Shown here in pieces: positions 1 to 8,576 of a stretch of 64,000 bases of DNA. The DNA lies in NCBI GenBank assembly GCA_034429275.1, contig DAOUFU010000073.1, forward strand, positions 1-64,000, read 5' to 3'. The notes beneath the pieces were generated by a model. That model was not told the origin of the DNA. It ran no database searches and saw only the letters and a list, made by a program, of their open reading frames with translations. Position 1 is the first letter of the stretch; every line of letters starts with the position of its first letter. Source of the DNA: DAOUFU01 sp034429275. GTDB lineage: Bacteria > Chloroflexota > Anaerolineae > Aggregatilineales > Aggregatilineaceae. The translations under genes and the position numbers were made by a program.

Positions 1-106
1 TCAGGGGCGTTTCCTGCGGAGTATGGTAGTCATCATCGACGGCGACCGGCACATCATCGACAGCTCCAATATCTTTCGTCATGGTGGCCTGATTGCTGTT
101 GGACTA
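1..106 (-). other. Open continuation of the repeat-protein frame beyond an in-frame TAG
   Basis: On the minus strand the frame of the upstream repeat protein meets TAG at 106-104 and then stays open to the window edge. The residues after the stop continue the repeat consensus without any shift: a short linker with ATMT, then DVPVAVDDDY and an ETPL motif, which is the start of a fifth repeat. Aligned to the preceding repeat junction (VNDG-EEDSNVATVTI), the TAG falls exactly on the first Glu, so one G-to-T change from GAG explains it. Whether this is a real nonsense mutation, a sequencing error or a recoded codon cannot be decided here. Confidence 0.75.
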
Positions 107-1804
107 GCCATCGTTGGCCATGTAGGTGAAGGTATCGACGCCGTTGAAGTCGAGGTTGGGCGTATAGGTGAACGAGCCATCCGGGCTAAGCGACAGCGCA
201 CCGTTGCCCGGCCCTGCGACCAGGACCGCCGCCAGCGGATCGTCTTCTTCATCGGTGTCGTTGTCGAGCACGCCATTACTCGCCCCGACGACCAGCGTCG
301 TGTCTTCGGCTGTGGAGTAAAAATCGTTCTGGGCAACGGGCGAATCGTTGACCTCTCCCACGTTGATGGTGACGGTGGCCACGTTGCTGTCTTCTTCGCC
401 ATCATTCACCGAGTAAGTGAAGTCGTCTACGCCGAAGAAGCCGGGATTGGGCGTATAGTCGAACGAGCCATCTGCGCGGAAGGTCAGCAGGCCGTCTGAG
501 GGGCTGCTTTCCAGCGTCGCTGTGAGGACATCGCCATCGGCATCGGTATCATTGACCAACACGCCGGGCGCAGCCACGTTCAGCGGCGTGTCTTCGGAGG
601 TGTTGTACGCATTATCGACTGCCACCGGCGGATCGTTGATCCCGTTCACCGTGATGGTCACGGTTGCGTTGCTGCTGTAGGCGATGCCGTCATAAGCACG
701 ATAGGTGAAAGTATCGGTGCCGAAGAAATCGAGATTGGGGATGTAGGTGAACGAGCCGTCCAGACCAAACGGCAGCAGCGTCCCGTTCGCCGGGCCAGAG
801 ACGATCGAGGCGGTCAGCGCGTTGCCATCGGCATCGGTATCGTTGGCGAGCACGCCCGCCGCCGCGTTCACCGTGAGCGGCGTGTCTTCGTTGGTGGTAT
901 AGGCATCGGCATTGGCGACCGGCGGCGTGTTGGCCGTGTTCACCGTGATAGTCACAGTGGCGGTATTGCTATCGGCGGTGCCGTCGTTGGCCCGGTAAGT
1001 GAAGCTGGTTGACCCCGTGAAACTGGGGGCGGGCGTGTAGACGAACGAACCGTTCGAGTTGAGTGTCACCGAGCCGGCAGCAGCCGGCACGTTCGAGACG
1101 ATCTGTGCGGTCAGCGTGTCGTGGTTTGCGTCTGTATCGTTAGCCAGCACGCCGGTCGTAGAATTCACCGTCAGCGTGGTGCCCTGGTTGGTGCTGTAAC
1201 TGTCGTTATTCGCAACGGGCGCGTTGTTGGCGGTGATGCTCAGTGAAAAATCGTAATAGCACAACCCCCGGCTATCGTTTTGATTATCGCGAACCGCCAG
1301 CCGCCAGGTTGCGTTCGCCGTCCGCCCATTAAAGGCGCTCAGGGCGCTGACCGGTCGGAATGTACCGGCTGTTGGCAGGCCGCCGCCGACCGTGGTCGAG
1401 GCAGAGTCATCAAAGGTCACCGTCACTCGCGAAGAATTGAAGGTGCTGCCGGTGTAGGTACCCAGATTCACCAGGGCGACAGAAGTTTGACTCGGCCCTG
1501 GGTTGCGAATCAGGGTCAATGCAATATCCCCGACACGCACATCGTTGAAGCCGTAGTTGTTGCAGAAGCTGCTCTGGTTAACTTTGCGGAAGTCTACCGC
1601 GATGGTGACCTTGCTGATCACCGCACCGCTGGGGACCGAGCTGACTGTCACATCACGATTGACGGTGTTGTTGTTGACGATCAGGTTCCCGGTGTCGTTA
1701 AACGTGCGAAGCTCGGCCAACGCGGGCTGGGTGACCAGCAGGCTGACGATGAGAACGGTGAGTAAAGTGAAAAGTAAAGTGCGCGTTCGTTTAAGTGATG
1801 GCAT
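104..1804 (-). CDS. Secreted P-domain plus tandem Ig/cadherin-like repeat protein (interrupted, partial)
   Basis: Residues 1-30 form a typical signal peptide (KR-rich start, hydrophobic core, ALA-like cleavage site). Residues about 32-194 resemble a proprotein-convertase P/Homo B domain, with WRLAVRDN and two Cys that could pair. From about 195 there are four repeats of roughly 95 residues following the pattern PVAxxDxY, EDTPL, GVLxNDTDxDxD, DGSFxYTP, FTYxANDG, typical of the Big_9/cadherin-like tandem modules of bacterial surface proteins. The reading stops at TAG 106-104 in the middle of a linker, but homologous repeat sequence continues in frame past it. The protein is probably exported and adhesive or structural. 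There is no catalytic domain in the visible part. The gene continues off the left edge. Confidence 0.85.
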   Translation of the reverse strand: MPSLKRTRTLLFTLLTVLIVSLLVTQPALAELRTFNDTGNLIVNNNTVNRDVTVSSVPSGAVISKVTIAVDFRKVNQSSFCNNYGFNDVRVGDIALTLIRNPGPSQTSVALVNLGTYTGSTFNSSRVTVTFDDSASTTVGGGLPTAGTFRPVSALSAFNGRTANATWRLAVRDNQNDSRGLCYYDFSLSITANNAPVANNDSYSTNQGTTLTVNSTTGVLANDTDANHDTLTAQIVSNVPAAAGSVTLNSNGSFVYTPAPSFTGSTSFTYRANDGTADSNTATVTITVNTANTPPVANADAYTTNEDTPLTVNAAAGVLANDTDADGNALTASIVSGPANGTLLPFGLDGSFTYIPNLDFFGTDTFTYRAYDGIAYSSNATVTITVNGINDPPVAVDNAYNTSEDTPLNVAAPGVLVNDTDADGDVLTATLESSPSDGLLTFRADGSFDYTPNPGFFGVDDFTYSVNDGEEDSNVATVTINVGEVNDSPVAQNDFYSTAEDTTLVVGASNGVLDNDTDEEDDPLAAVLVAGPGNGALSLSPDGSFTYTPNLDFNGVDTFTYMANDG

Positions 1805-2151
1805 GGCTGTATCCCCACAATGGCACTATTTGTCGGATGATGTCTTGAACCAGATGAGTCGGTGACGGTGCGACGGTGGGCCAGCACCTGAGGCGGGGAG
1901 CATTGAGCTTGCAGGGGATGAGCGATACCTCATTCTAGTGCTAGTAACCCGCTTTCATTGTACTCTACCGAGATCAAATTGCTCTTAAAAAATTGATCAT
2001 TCTGCTAAAAAACCGTTTACAAGTTGGCATGGGTCAATCGCCGATTCGTGCGGGCGATGCTTGTCAAGCGGCGTGTGTTGCGCCAAAATGAGCGCACACG
2101 AAGCGGCGCGGAGAAATCCCGCGCCCGGCTAGCAGTCCCGGTCTCTCTGCC
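1805..2151. other. Noncoding divergent region between the repeat protein and the yesL-like gene
   Basis: This 347-bp gap holds no convincing ORF. Its centre (about 1930-2020) is much more AT-rich than the surroundings, as expected for promoters of the divergent genes. The only promoter-like match I would name is on the plus strand at 2061-2089. No terminator or RNA structure stands out. Confidence 0.6.
2061..2089 (+). promoter_or_regulatory. Candidate sigma70-type promoter for the yesL-GH95-TolB genes
   Basis: TTGTCA at 2061-2066 is separated by 17 bp from CAAAAT at 2084-2089. The -35 is a 5/6 match and the -10 a 4/6 match. It lies about 60 bp upstream of the first gene of the plus-strand cluster. 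Confidence 0.4.
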
Positions 2152-2790
2152 ATGCAAATGTCCGGCCTGATCCCCGAACCCGGCTCACTCTACGACCGGA
2201 TCACGACGTTTATCCTGGTCAACGTCTTGTGGTTCCTGTTGGCCGTCACGGTGGTGGCGTTGCCCCCGGCGACCGCCGGTGTGTTTGCGGTGCTGGCGGC
2301 GATGGTGCGCGGTCGTGACCCGGAAACGTTCGCCACCTTCTTTGGCGCAATGCGCCGCCTGTGGCTCAAGAGCACGGTGATCCTGCTCGTCGATGGTGGG
2401 GTCGGCCTGCTGCTCGCTTTTAATATGCAGATGCTGCGCGTGATGGACCCGCCCCTGGTGCTGCTGTGGACACTGCGCAGCCTGTACCTGTTTGTCGCCC
2501 TGGCCGGGTTGATGATCAATGTGTACCTGTGGCCGCTGCTGGTCCTGGTCGATCTCCCGCTTCGCCGCCTGGTCAGCCTCTCGACCCGGCTGGCATTTGC
2601 CCATCTGGCCTGGTCGGGGGGCACGCTGGTGATGGTGCTGCTGCCCTTCGCGCTCGCGCTGGTGGTCCCCGTGCTGCTGACCGCCGTGCTGCTTTTTTCG
2701 CTCATCGTGTGGGTGATCACTTGGCGGGCATGGCGCATCATCGCGCGCTATGCCACGCCGGATGATCTGGCCGAGATGGATCGCCTTTAA
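2152..2790 (+). CDS. YesL-like (DUF624) membrane protein
   Basis: A 212-residue, very hydrophobic protein with about five membrane segments (near residues 20-50, 70-95, 105-130, 145-185). It begins with a short cytoplasmic stretch followed by WFLLAVTVVALPPATAGVF, which matches the start of DUF624/YesL proteins (NLLWLL...P.ATAA). YesL-type proteins are usually found beside sugar-utilisation genes, and their exact function is unknown. Here the gene sits 16 bp before a GH95 glycosidase, so they probably form one operon. Two in-frame ATGs (2152 and 2158) are possible starts, and neither has a strong ribosome-binding site. Confidence 0.7.
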   Translation: MQMSGLIPEPGSLYDRITTFILVNVLWFLLAVTVVALPPATAGVFAVLAAMVRGRDPETFATFFGAMRRLWLKSTVILLVDGGVGLLLAFNMQMLRVMDPPLVLLWTLRSLYLFVALAGLMINVYLWPLLVLVDLPLRRLVSLSTRLAFAHLAWSGGTLVMVLLPFALALVVPVLLTAVLLFSLIVWVITWRAWRIIARYATPDDLAEMDRL

Positions 2791-2806
2791 CCCTGACGAG
2801 GTCATG

Positions 2807-5200
2807 ATGTCCGATAGTTCGATCCCTACTCAATGGTCCCTGTGGTATCGCCAACCTGCGCAGACATGGACCGAGGCCCTGCCGCTGGGCAACGGTCGGC
2901 TGGGCGTGATGGTGTTCGGCGGCACGACGGTTGAACGGCTGGCGCTCAACGAGGATACGCTGTGGTCCGGCGCGCCCAAAGATTGGGACAATCCGCAGGC
3001 GCGCGAGGCGCTGCCGGAAGTGCGTCGCCTGATCGCCGAGGGCCGCTTCGCCGAGGCCGATCGGGCGTGCCAGCGGATGCAAGGCCCGTTTACCCAGTCC
3101 TATCTGCCGCTGGGCGACCTGCGCCTGTCGTTCGACCACCAGGGCGAGATCGCCGACTATCGCCGCGAACTGGACCTGGAGCCGGCAATAGCGCGAGTTC
3201 GCTACCAGGTGGGCGAGGTCACCTTCGCGCGCGAGATGTTTGTCTCGCAGCCCGCTCAGGCGCTGGTGGTGCGCCTGACCGCTGACCACCCCGGCCAGAT
3301 TTCGCTCGCTGTAAGCCTGGAGAGCCAGCTGCGGTACCGGGTCAGTGCGACCAACCGGCTGGTGATGACCGGCCAGTGCCCGCTGCACGTCGAGCCGGAC
3401 TACCGCCCGATTGACAACCCCATCCGCTATGCCGATTCCGCTGAAGGGGAGGGGATGCGCTTTGCAGTGGCTGTGCAGATGATCGCGCACGGTGGCACAT
3501 TCGCCGCAGAAGGGGACCGGCTGCGGGTGAGCGCTGCCGACGAGGTGATGCTGCTCCTGACCGCCGCGACCAGTTACGCGGGCTGGGATCGCTCGCCGGG
3601 CCTGCAAGGGGTCGATCCGCTTCCTGCCGCGCTGGAGAGGCTGGATCGCGCGTTGCGGGAGAGCTACGCCCAACTCCTGCGGGCACACCTGGATGATGTC
3701 CAGCCGCTGTTCGCCCGCGTTGCGCTCGACCTGGGCGATCTGGCGCAGGCCCTCCTGCCGACCGATGAGCGCCTGCGTCGTTACCCGGCGGGTTCTGACC
3801 CGAACCTGGAAGCGCTGCTGTTCCACTATGGGCGCTACCTGCTGATCGCCTGCTCGCGTCCGGGGACGCAGGCCGCCAACCTGCAGGGCATCTGGAATGA
3901 GCATCTGCGCCCGCCGTGGAGTTCCAACTACACGCTGAACATCAATACCGAGATGAATTACTGGCCGGCAGAAACAACCCACCTGCCGGAATGTCACGAG
4001 CCGCTGTTTGACCTGATCGAAGGACTGAGCGTCAACGGGCGGCGCACAGCCCAGGTGAACTATGGGGCAGCGGGATGGGTGGCGCACCACAACAGCGATC
4101 TCTGGCGGCAGACAGCCCCGGTTGGCGATTCGTCGGGAAACCCAGTGTGGGCCTTCTGGCCGATGGCCGGAGCCTGGCTGTGCCATCACCTGTGGGAGCA
4201 CTACCTCTTTGGTAGCGATCTTGTTTTTCTGCGTGAGCGCGCATGGCCGTTGATGCAGGGGGCCGCCGAATTCTGCCTGGATTGGCTGATCGAAGGGCCA
4301 GAGGGCTACCTGATCACCTCGCCCTCCACCTCGCCGGAGAATACGTTCATCGCGCCGGATGGCCGCGAAGCTGCCGTGTGCGCCGCCGCGACAATGGACA
4401 TGATCCTGATCCGCGACCTGTTCACCCACTGCCTGGAAGCCGCCGAGGTGCTTGGCATAAATGATCCCTTTATCGAGCGGGTTCGGGTGGCTCTGCCCCG
4501 CCTGCTGCCTTACCGCATCGGCGCGCGCGGCCAGCTTCAGGAATGGTCGCTGGATGTGCTGGAATCCGAGCCGCATCACCGCCATGTTTCGCACCTGGCC
4601 GGGGTCTTTCCCGGCAGCGACATCACCCCCGACGCCACACCCGCCCTGGCCGAAGCCGTCCGCCGCTCGCTGGTTCTGCGCGGCGATGCAGGTACAAGCT
4701 GGTCACTGGCCTGGAAGATCGCGCTGTGGGCGCGCCTGCGCGATGGTGACCATGCTCACGCTTTGATCCGGCAAATGTTCAACCTGGTGGAGACACGCAG
4801 GGTGACGACTGCCCAGCCGGGCGGGGTGTATGCTAACCTGTTCAGCGCGCATCCGCCGTTCCAGATTGATGGGAACCTGGGCTATACGGCCAGCCTCGTC
4901 GAACTGCTGCTGCACAGCCATGCCGGGGAGCTTCATCTTCTGCCCGCGCTGCCCTCTGCCTGGGAGCGGGGATCGGTCAGCGGGCTGTGCGCACGCGGCG
5001 GGTTTGTGGTGGATCTGGCCTGGGCGAATGGGCGGCTGACTCACGCCCGCCTGCATTCACGGTTGGGCAAGCCGTGCCGTCTGCGCGCCGCCGGAGCCTT
5101 CCAGGTGTGGCACGAAGACTCAGCAGTCGCTGCCGCGCCGGAAGGCGTGGTCCGGTTCGATACCCGGCCCGGCGCGACCTATGACGTGCGACCTGTTTGA
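2807..5200 (+). CDS. GH95 family alpha-L-fucosidase / L-galactosidase
   Basis: A 797-residue glycoside hydrolase of family 95, which hydrolyses alpha-1,2-linked L-fucose or related L-galactose by inversion. The N-terminal beta domain begins with WYRQPA..W.EALPLGNGRLG and LNEDTLWSG. The (alpha/alpha)6 barrel contains NLQGIWN and NINTEMNYWPAE, which hold the two Asn that position the general base (about residues 378 and 380). SPSTSPEN follows with the acid Glu (about 511), then FQIDGN with the activating Asp (about 687). All residues equivalent to the characterised bifidobacterial AfcA set are present, so the enzyme should be active. No signal peptide is seen, so it probably acts on imported oligosaccharides. 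The longer frame opens at 2750 inside the previous gene; I prefer ATG 2807 because GAGG lies five bases upstream. Confidence 0.93.
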   Translation: MSDSSIPTQWSLWYRQPAQTWTEALPLGNGRLGVMVFGGTTVERLALNEDTLWSGAPKDWDNPQAREALPEVRRLIAEGRFAEADRACQRMQGPFTQSYLPLGDLRLSFDHQGEIADYRRELDLEPAIARVRYQVGEVTFAREMFVSQPAQALVVRLTADHPGQISLAVSLESQLRYRVSATNRLVMTGQCPLHVEPDYRPIDNPIRYADSAEGEGMRFAVAVQMIAHGGTFAAEGDRLRVSAADEVMLLLTAATSYAGWDRSPGLQGVDPLPAALERLDRALRESYAQLLRAHLDDVQPLFARVALDLGDLAQALLPTDERLRRYPAGSDPNLEALLFHYGRYLLIACSRPGTQAANLQGIWNEHLRPPWSSNYTLNINTEMNYWPAETTHLPECHEPLFDLIEGLSVNGRRTAQVNYGAAGWVAHHNSDLWRQTAPVGDSSGNPVWAFWPMAGAWLCHHLWEHYLFGSDLVFLRERAWPLMQGAAEFCLDWLIEGPEGYLITSPSTSPENTFIAPDGREAAVCAAATMDMILIRDLFTHCLEAAEVLGINDPFIERVRVALPRLLPYRIGARGQLQEWSLDVLESEPHHRHVSHLAGVFPGSDITPDATPALAEAVRRSLVLRGDAGTSWSLAWKIALWARLRDGDHAHALIRQMFNLVETRRVTTAQPGGVYANLFSAHPPFQIDGNLGYTASLVELLLHSHAGELHLLPALPSAWERGSVSGLCARGGFVVDLAWANGRLTHARLHSRLGKPCRLRAAGAFQVWHEDSAVAAAPEGVVRFDTRPGATYDVRPV

Positions 5201-5249
5201 ATCGACCTCTCGCCTGAAAGTGAACGCGACCTGTTGAAAGGACAGCGCC

Positions 5250-6230
5250 ATGAAACGGACATTCAAGCTGTTTGCTCTGCTGTTGCTGGTATTGATTTTT
5301 GTGATCGGGGTGGTCGTCGTCTACTTTTATCTCAAGCTCAACGAAGACGCGATTGAACTGGGGCGTGTCAGCAGTGACCTGGGCTATATGACCAATGTGC
5401 ACGGCGATTGGGATATCGTCACCGTCAACAAAGAGGGGGTGGAAACCCTGCTCACGTCGGGCGAAGGCCAGGACTTCTTCTTCAACTTCACCTTCGACGG
5501 CGAAATGGTCAATTTCTACACCACGCGCTCCGGTGAATTCACCCCGGCCCAGGTGAAGACCGACGGCTCCGACCTGCAGGCCCTCAGTTGGGTCGCGGCG
5601 TTTGGGGCGATGCTGGCCCACAAGGACTTCGACCCGGCCTGGAGTCCGGATGGCAGCCAGTTGGCCTGGACCTCGCTGCGCGGCATGAATACCAGCTTGA
5701 TGATCGCCAATGCGGACGGCAGCGACGAGCGCAAGCTGACCGACAGCAACGATTCGGATATGCGGTTGGCCTGGTCGCCGGATGGGACGCGCATCGCCTT
5801 CATCGCCGACATCGACAACCGGGGCGAGTTGTGGCAGGTCTGGCTGGTCGATGTCGCTACGGGCGAGGCGATCCCGTTCACGCCCGGCAGTGTGTACTGC
5901 TACCAGGTCGCGTGGTCGCTGGATGGTCAGCAGATTCTGGTGGCCATCAAAGGCGACGAAGACATCATGACCGGCGGCTTTGGGCTGATGCTGTTCGAGG
6001 CCGACGGCAGCGATGCGCACCTGCTGGGTGAGGATGAGGTCTTCGAGGGCGATCCGACCTACTCGCCGGACGGCAGCCAGGTGGCGTATATGTCGAACAA
6101 AGAGGGGCGGTGGCACATTTATGTGATGAACCGCGATGGCTCAAATGTCCGCCGCGTGACCGAGGGCGACGGCGATCACATGTTCCCGGCCTGGCGGCCT
6201 GTGCCTGCCAGTGCCATCGAGGGCGGCTAA
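5250..6230 (+). CDS. Membrane-anchored TolB-like beta-propeller protein
   Basis: A 326-residue protein with a single hydrophobic N-terminal anchor (residues 7-28), followed by PD40/TolB-type propeller repeats. At least four units carry the signature W/YSPDGxxxAxxS: PAWSPDGSQLAWTS, LAWSPDGTRIAFIA, VAWSLDGQQILVA and PTYSPDGSQVAYMS. Such domains bind ligands or partner proteins outside the membrane and have no catalytic residues. AAAGGA sits about 8 bases before the ATG. It follows the GH95 gene by 49 bp and may be co-transcribed, but a role in fucoside use is only a guess from position. Confidence 0.82.
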   Translation: MKRTFKLFALLLLVLIFVIGVVVVYFYLKLNEDAIELGRVSSDLGYMTNVHGDWDIVTVNKEGVETLLTSGEGQDFFFNFTFDGEMVNFYTTRSGEFTPAQVKTDGSDLQALSWVAAFGAMLAHKDFDPAWSPDGSQLAWTSLRGMNTSLMIANADGSDERKLTDSNDSDMRLAWSPDGTRIAFIADIDNRGELWQVWLVDVATGEAIPFTPGSVYCYQVAWSLDGQQILVAIKGDEDIMTGGFGLMLFEADGSDAHLLGEDEVFEGDPTYSPDGSQVAYMSNKEGRWHIYVMNRDGSNVRRVTEGDGDHMFPAWRPVPASAIEGG

Positions 6231-6266
6231 GCGTCGGCGCGCACGACCGGCGAGGCCGCCTGTCGA

Positions 6267-8456
6267 TCAGTGAAGCGCCATGACCAGCAGGGTCATATCG
6301 TCGAACTGCTCGGCGCTGCCCTGGTAGGCAGCCAGTTCGCGGTAGATAGCGGTACACAGGTCATCGGGCGGCAGGAGGGCATAACCGGCCACCAGGTCGA
6401 GCAGGCGTGCACGGTCGAACAACTCCCCGGCGGGATTGGGCACATCGTTCAGACCGTCGGTATAGAGCACCAGCTTATCGCCCGGCAGCAGGTCGATCTG
6501 CTCTTCGGTGATCCGCAGCCGCTCGCGTTCAAAAAAACCGAGCGCTGCGCCGTGTCCTGGTAATTCGTGTACTGCCCCGGCGCGCAGCAGCACCGGGCGC
6601 TCGTGCCCGGCCCGCGCGTAGACCATGCGGCGTGTCGGGCGGTGCACCACTCCATAAAAGACCGTCACAAACATGTCCGGCTGGCCCAGGTCGTGCAGCA
6701 GGTCGTTGATGCGCGCCAGCATCGCGCGCGGCGCTCTGACATGGTGATAGGCTTCCGCGCGCAGCAGGCTGCGGGTCAGTGCCATGAACAGTGCCGCCGG
6801 GATCCCTTTGCCCGATACGTCGGCGATCGCCAGCCCAAAATGATCTTCGTCCAGCGCGATCACATCATAAAAATCGCCGCCCACCTGGCGAGCGGGTTCG
6901 TTGCACGCCGCGAACGTGCAGCCCGCAATTTCGGGGAAGTGGCGCGGCAGCACGCTCTGCTGAACCTGGCGGGCCAGTTCCAGCTCGCGCTCGACTCGTT
7001 CCTGCTGGGTGCGGCTGGCGATCAGCGAGGCGAACTGGAGCGCCAGCGCGGCCTGGTCTGCCAGCGCTTGCAGCATCGCCATGTTACCCGGCGAAAAGCG
7101 CACGGTGGGCTGCGAAGCATGGATCAGCAGCAGACCCAGGCTGTCGGTTTGGGTGCGCAGCGGCACGGCGACTCCACGCCGCAGCAGCGTTGGATCACCG
7201 ACCGATTCCAGTCCCGGTGGAACGCGCGTGAACGGTGCAGCCTGGCGCTCGGTTTCGGCAGAAAATACCAACGAGGGGTCAATGACCTGGCCCGGCGTGA
7301 GCGTGGGCCAGCCGTGCACGGCGCGAATCTCTGCCTGTCCATCGGCGCGGCGGGCGTAGAGGATGGCGCGATCGGCTTCGCACAACAGGCGGGCATCCCG
7401 GCAGATTCGCGCCATGAGCGCATCGATGCCGGTGGTATCGGTCAGCGAGTGGACGATGTCTTGCAGCGTGATCAGGGCGCGCGTGCGCTGCTCCAGCACG
7501 CGGTTGGCATTTTCCAGCTCGGCCACCTTGCGATCCATGTGCCGTGTCGTGCGGTCCAGCATGGCCATATGCGCGCTGAGCAGGTCATTGAGGCGGCGGT
7601 AGCGCAGCGACTGGTACTGCTGCGCATCTTCCAGGGCAATAGTACCCTGGGCAGCCAGCAGCAGGGCATAAGTCTCGGCGGACAGCCGGTTGGCCTGCCG
7701 CACATGGGGCGCGACCTGGGGCGCAACATGAAGGATGTCGAAAATGGTTGCCTCGCCCATCATGCCGGCCTGGCGGCACTGATCGCAGCCCGTCGCCTGG
7801 CACACCTGAAATTCCTCCGGGAGTGGCAAATGCCCGTGCGGCCAGCGATCGCGCAGCCAGGCTTTTTCGTCAGCGGAGAGAACGCGGCGCGTTTTGCACG
7901 ATGGGCACAGCGTGGGCACCCGCTCCACCCCGATCACCCAGGCCAGCCCGCTCAGGTGATCCGGCGTGGCCCCCTGCTCCCCCAAATAGCGGATGAGTTC
8001 TTCGCCTGCCAGGGCAGTATCCATTGCGGTCAGAATCCAGGCCCCGGCGCGGGCCGCTTCGAGCGCGGGGAGCAGGGCTTCGGGGTGCAGTTGGTCCAGC
8101 ACGATCAGACCGGTTCCATCGACGGAGGCGGCAGCGAGGTGATCGCTGGCGCTGCGCGAGCCGATCACGCGCGTGACCACCCGCGAGCGCGCCTCGCGCG
8201 GGGCGCGTATGGTGTCGCGGTCCGGTGCGATGATGGTACAGCTCAGCGCCCGGTGTGCGCTCAAGCATTCGCGCATCAACAGGCGCAGCAGCATCATGTG
8301 CCCACTGGCGAGATATCCCTGCTGTGTGGCCGCTTCGGACGTACCTAACCCGGCGACCAGGACCAGTCCTGGCCCGCCCGCCGTGATGCGCGCAAACAGA
8401 GCCTCTACCAGGGGGAGATGAAAAAAGTCGGTCAGTTTGAGCATCGATGACTGCAC
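6267..8456 (-). CDS. SpoIIE-type PP2C phosphatase with GAF domain and vestigial GspE/PilB-like N-terminus
   Basis: Three parts are visible. Residues about 1-290 follow the order of the C-terminal half of type II secretion/type IV pilus ATPases: a GLVLVAG strand where Walker A would be (but GLGTSEAAT, so no P-loop Lys), then CPSCK and, later, GCDQCRQAGMMGEATIFDIL, matching the four-Cys zinc site and G-R-T-G-I-F-E-V-L-type motif of GspE. A short coiled coil (about 305-345) and a GAF domain (about 350-490) follow. The C-terminus is a SpoIIE/RsbU phosphatase with GGDFYDV, ADVSGKG, YTDGLND and FDDMT, which supply the metal-binding Asp residues. It probably controls a partner-switching or second-messenger-like pathway; no anti-sigma or STAS gene is nearby. 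Translation may start at GTG 8456 or ATG 8444; the Shine-Dalgarno (SD) sequence does not decide. Confidence 0.88.
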   Translation of the reverse strand: MQSSMLKLTDFFHLPLVEALFARITAGGPGLVLVAGLGTSEAATQQGYLASGHMMLLRLLMRECLSAHRALSCTIIAPDRDTIRAPREARSRVVTRVIGSRSASDHLAAASVDGTGLIVLDQLHPEALLPALEAARAGAWILTAMDTALAGEELIRYLGEQGATPDHLSGLAWVIGVERVPTLCPSCKTRRVLSADEKAWLRDRWPHGHLPLPEEFQVCQATGCDQCRQAGMMGEATIFDILHVAPQVAPHVRQANRLSAETYALLLAAQGTIALEDAQQYQSLRYRRLNDLLSAHMAMLDRTTRHMDRKVAELENANRVLEQRTRALITLQDIVHSLTDTTGIDALMARICRDARLLCEADRAILYARRADGQAEIRAVHGWPTLTPGQVIDPSLVFSAETERQAAPFTRVPPGLESVGDPTLLRRGVAVPLRTQTDSLGLLLIHASQPTVRFSPGNMAMLQALADQAALALQFASLIASRTQQERVERELELARQVQQSVLPRHFPEIAGCTFAACNEPARQVGGDFYDVIALDEDHFGLAIADVSGKGIPAALFMALTRSLLRAEAYHHVRAPRAMLARINDLLHDLGQPDMFVTVFYGVVHRPTRRMVYARAGHERPVLLRAGAVHELPGHGAALGFFERERLRITEEQIDLLPGDKLVLYTDGLNDVPNPAGELFDRARLLDLVAGYALLPPDDLCTAIYRELAAYQGSAEQFDDMTLLVMALH

Positions 8457-8530
8457 CCTCTCTCTGGCCCCTAATTGTAGCCGGAATGAGGCACGAGATA
8501 AAGCGGGCGGCAGGCGAAAGATCGCCCAAA

Positions 8531-8557
8531 GGACCGGGCACCTGGTTGGCCCGGTCC
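8531..8557 (-). terminator. Hairpin terminator after the solute-binding protein gene
   Basis: A perfect 9-bp stem (GGACCGGGC at 8531-8539 with GCCCGGTCC at 8549-8557) and a 9-base loop lie just downstream of the minus-strand gene ending at 8577. The following U-tract is weak (TTTGGG), so termination may be partial. Confidence 0.6.
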
Positions 8558-8576
8558 CTCATGCGTGTGCGGGGGT

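Noticed and set aside
2738..4594. 618-codon minus-strand ORF opposite the GH95 gene
   Set aside because: It mirrors a well-supported GH95 coding frame; its residue composition (His, Gln, Arg-rich) is typical of antisense reading of GC-rich DNA.
6567..8348. 593-codon plus-strand ORF opposite the SpoIIE-type phosphatase
   Set aside because: The minus strand has intact PP2C motifs; the plus ORF has no domain and a shadow composition.
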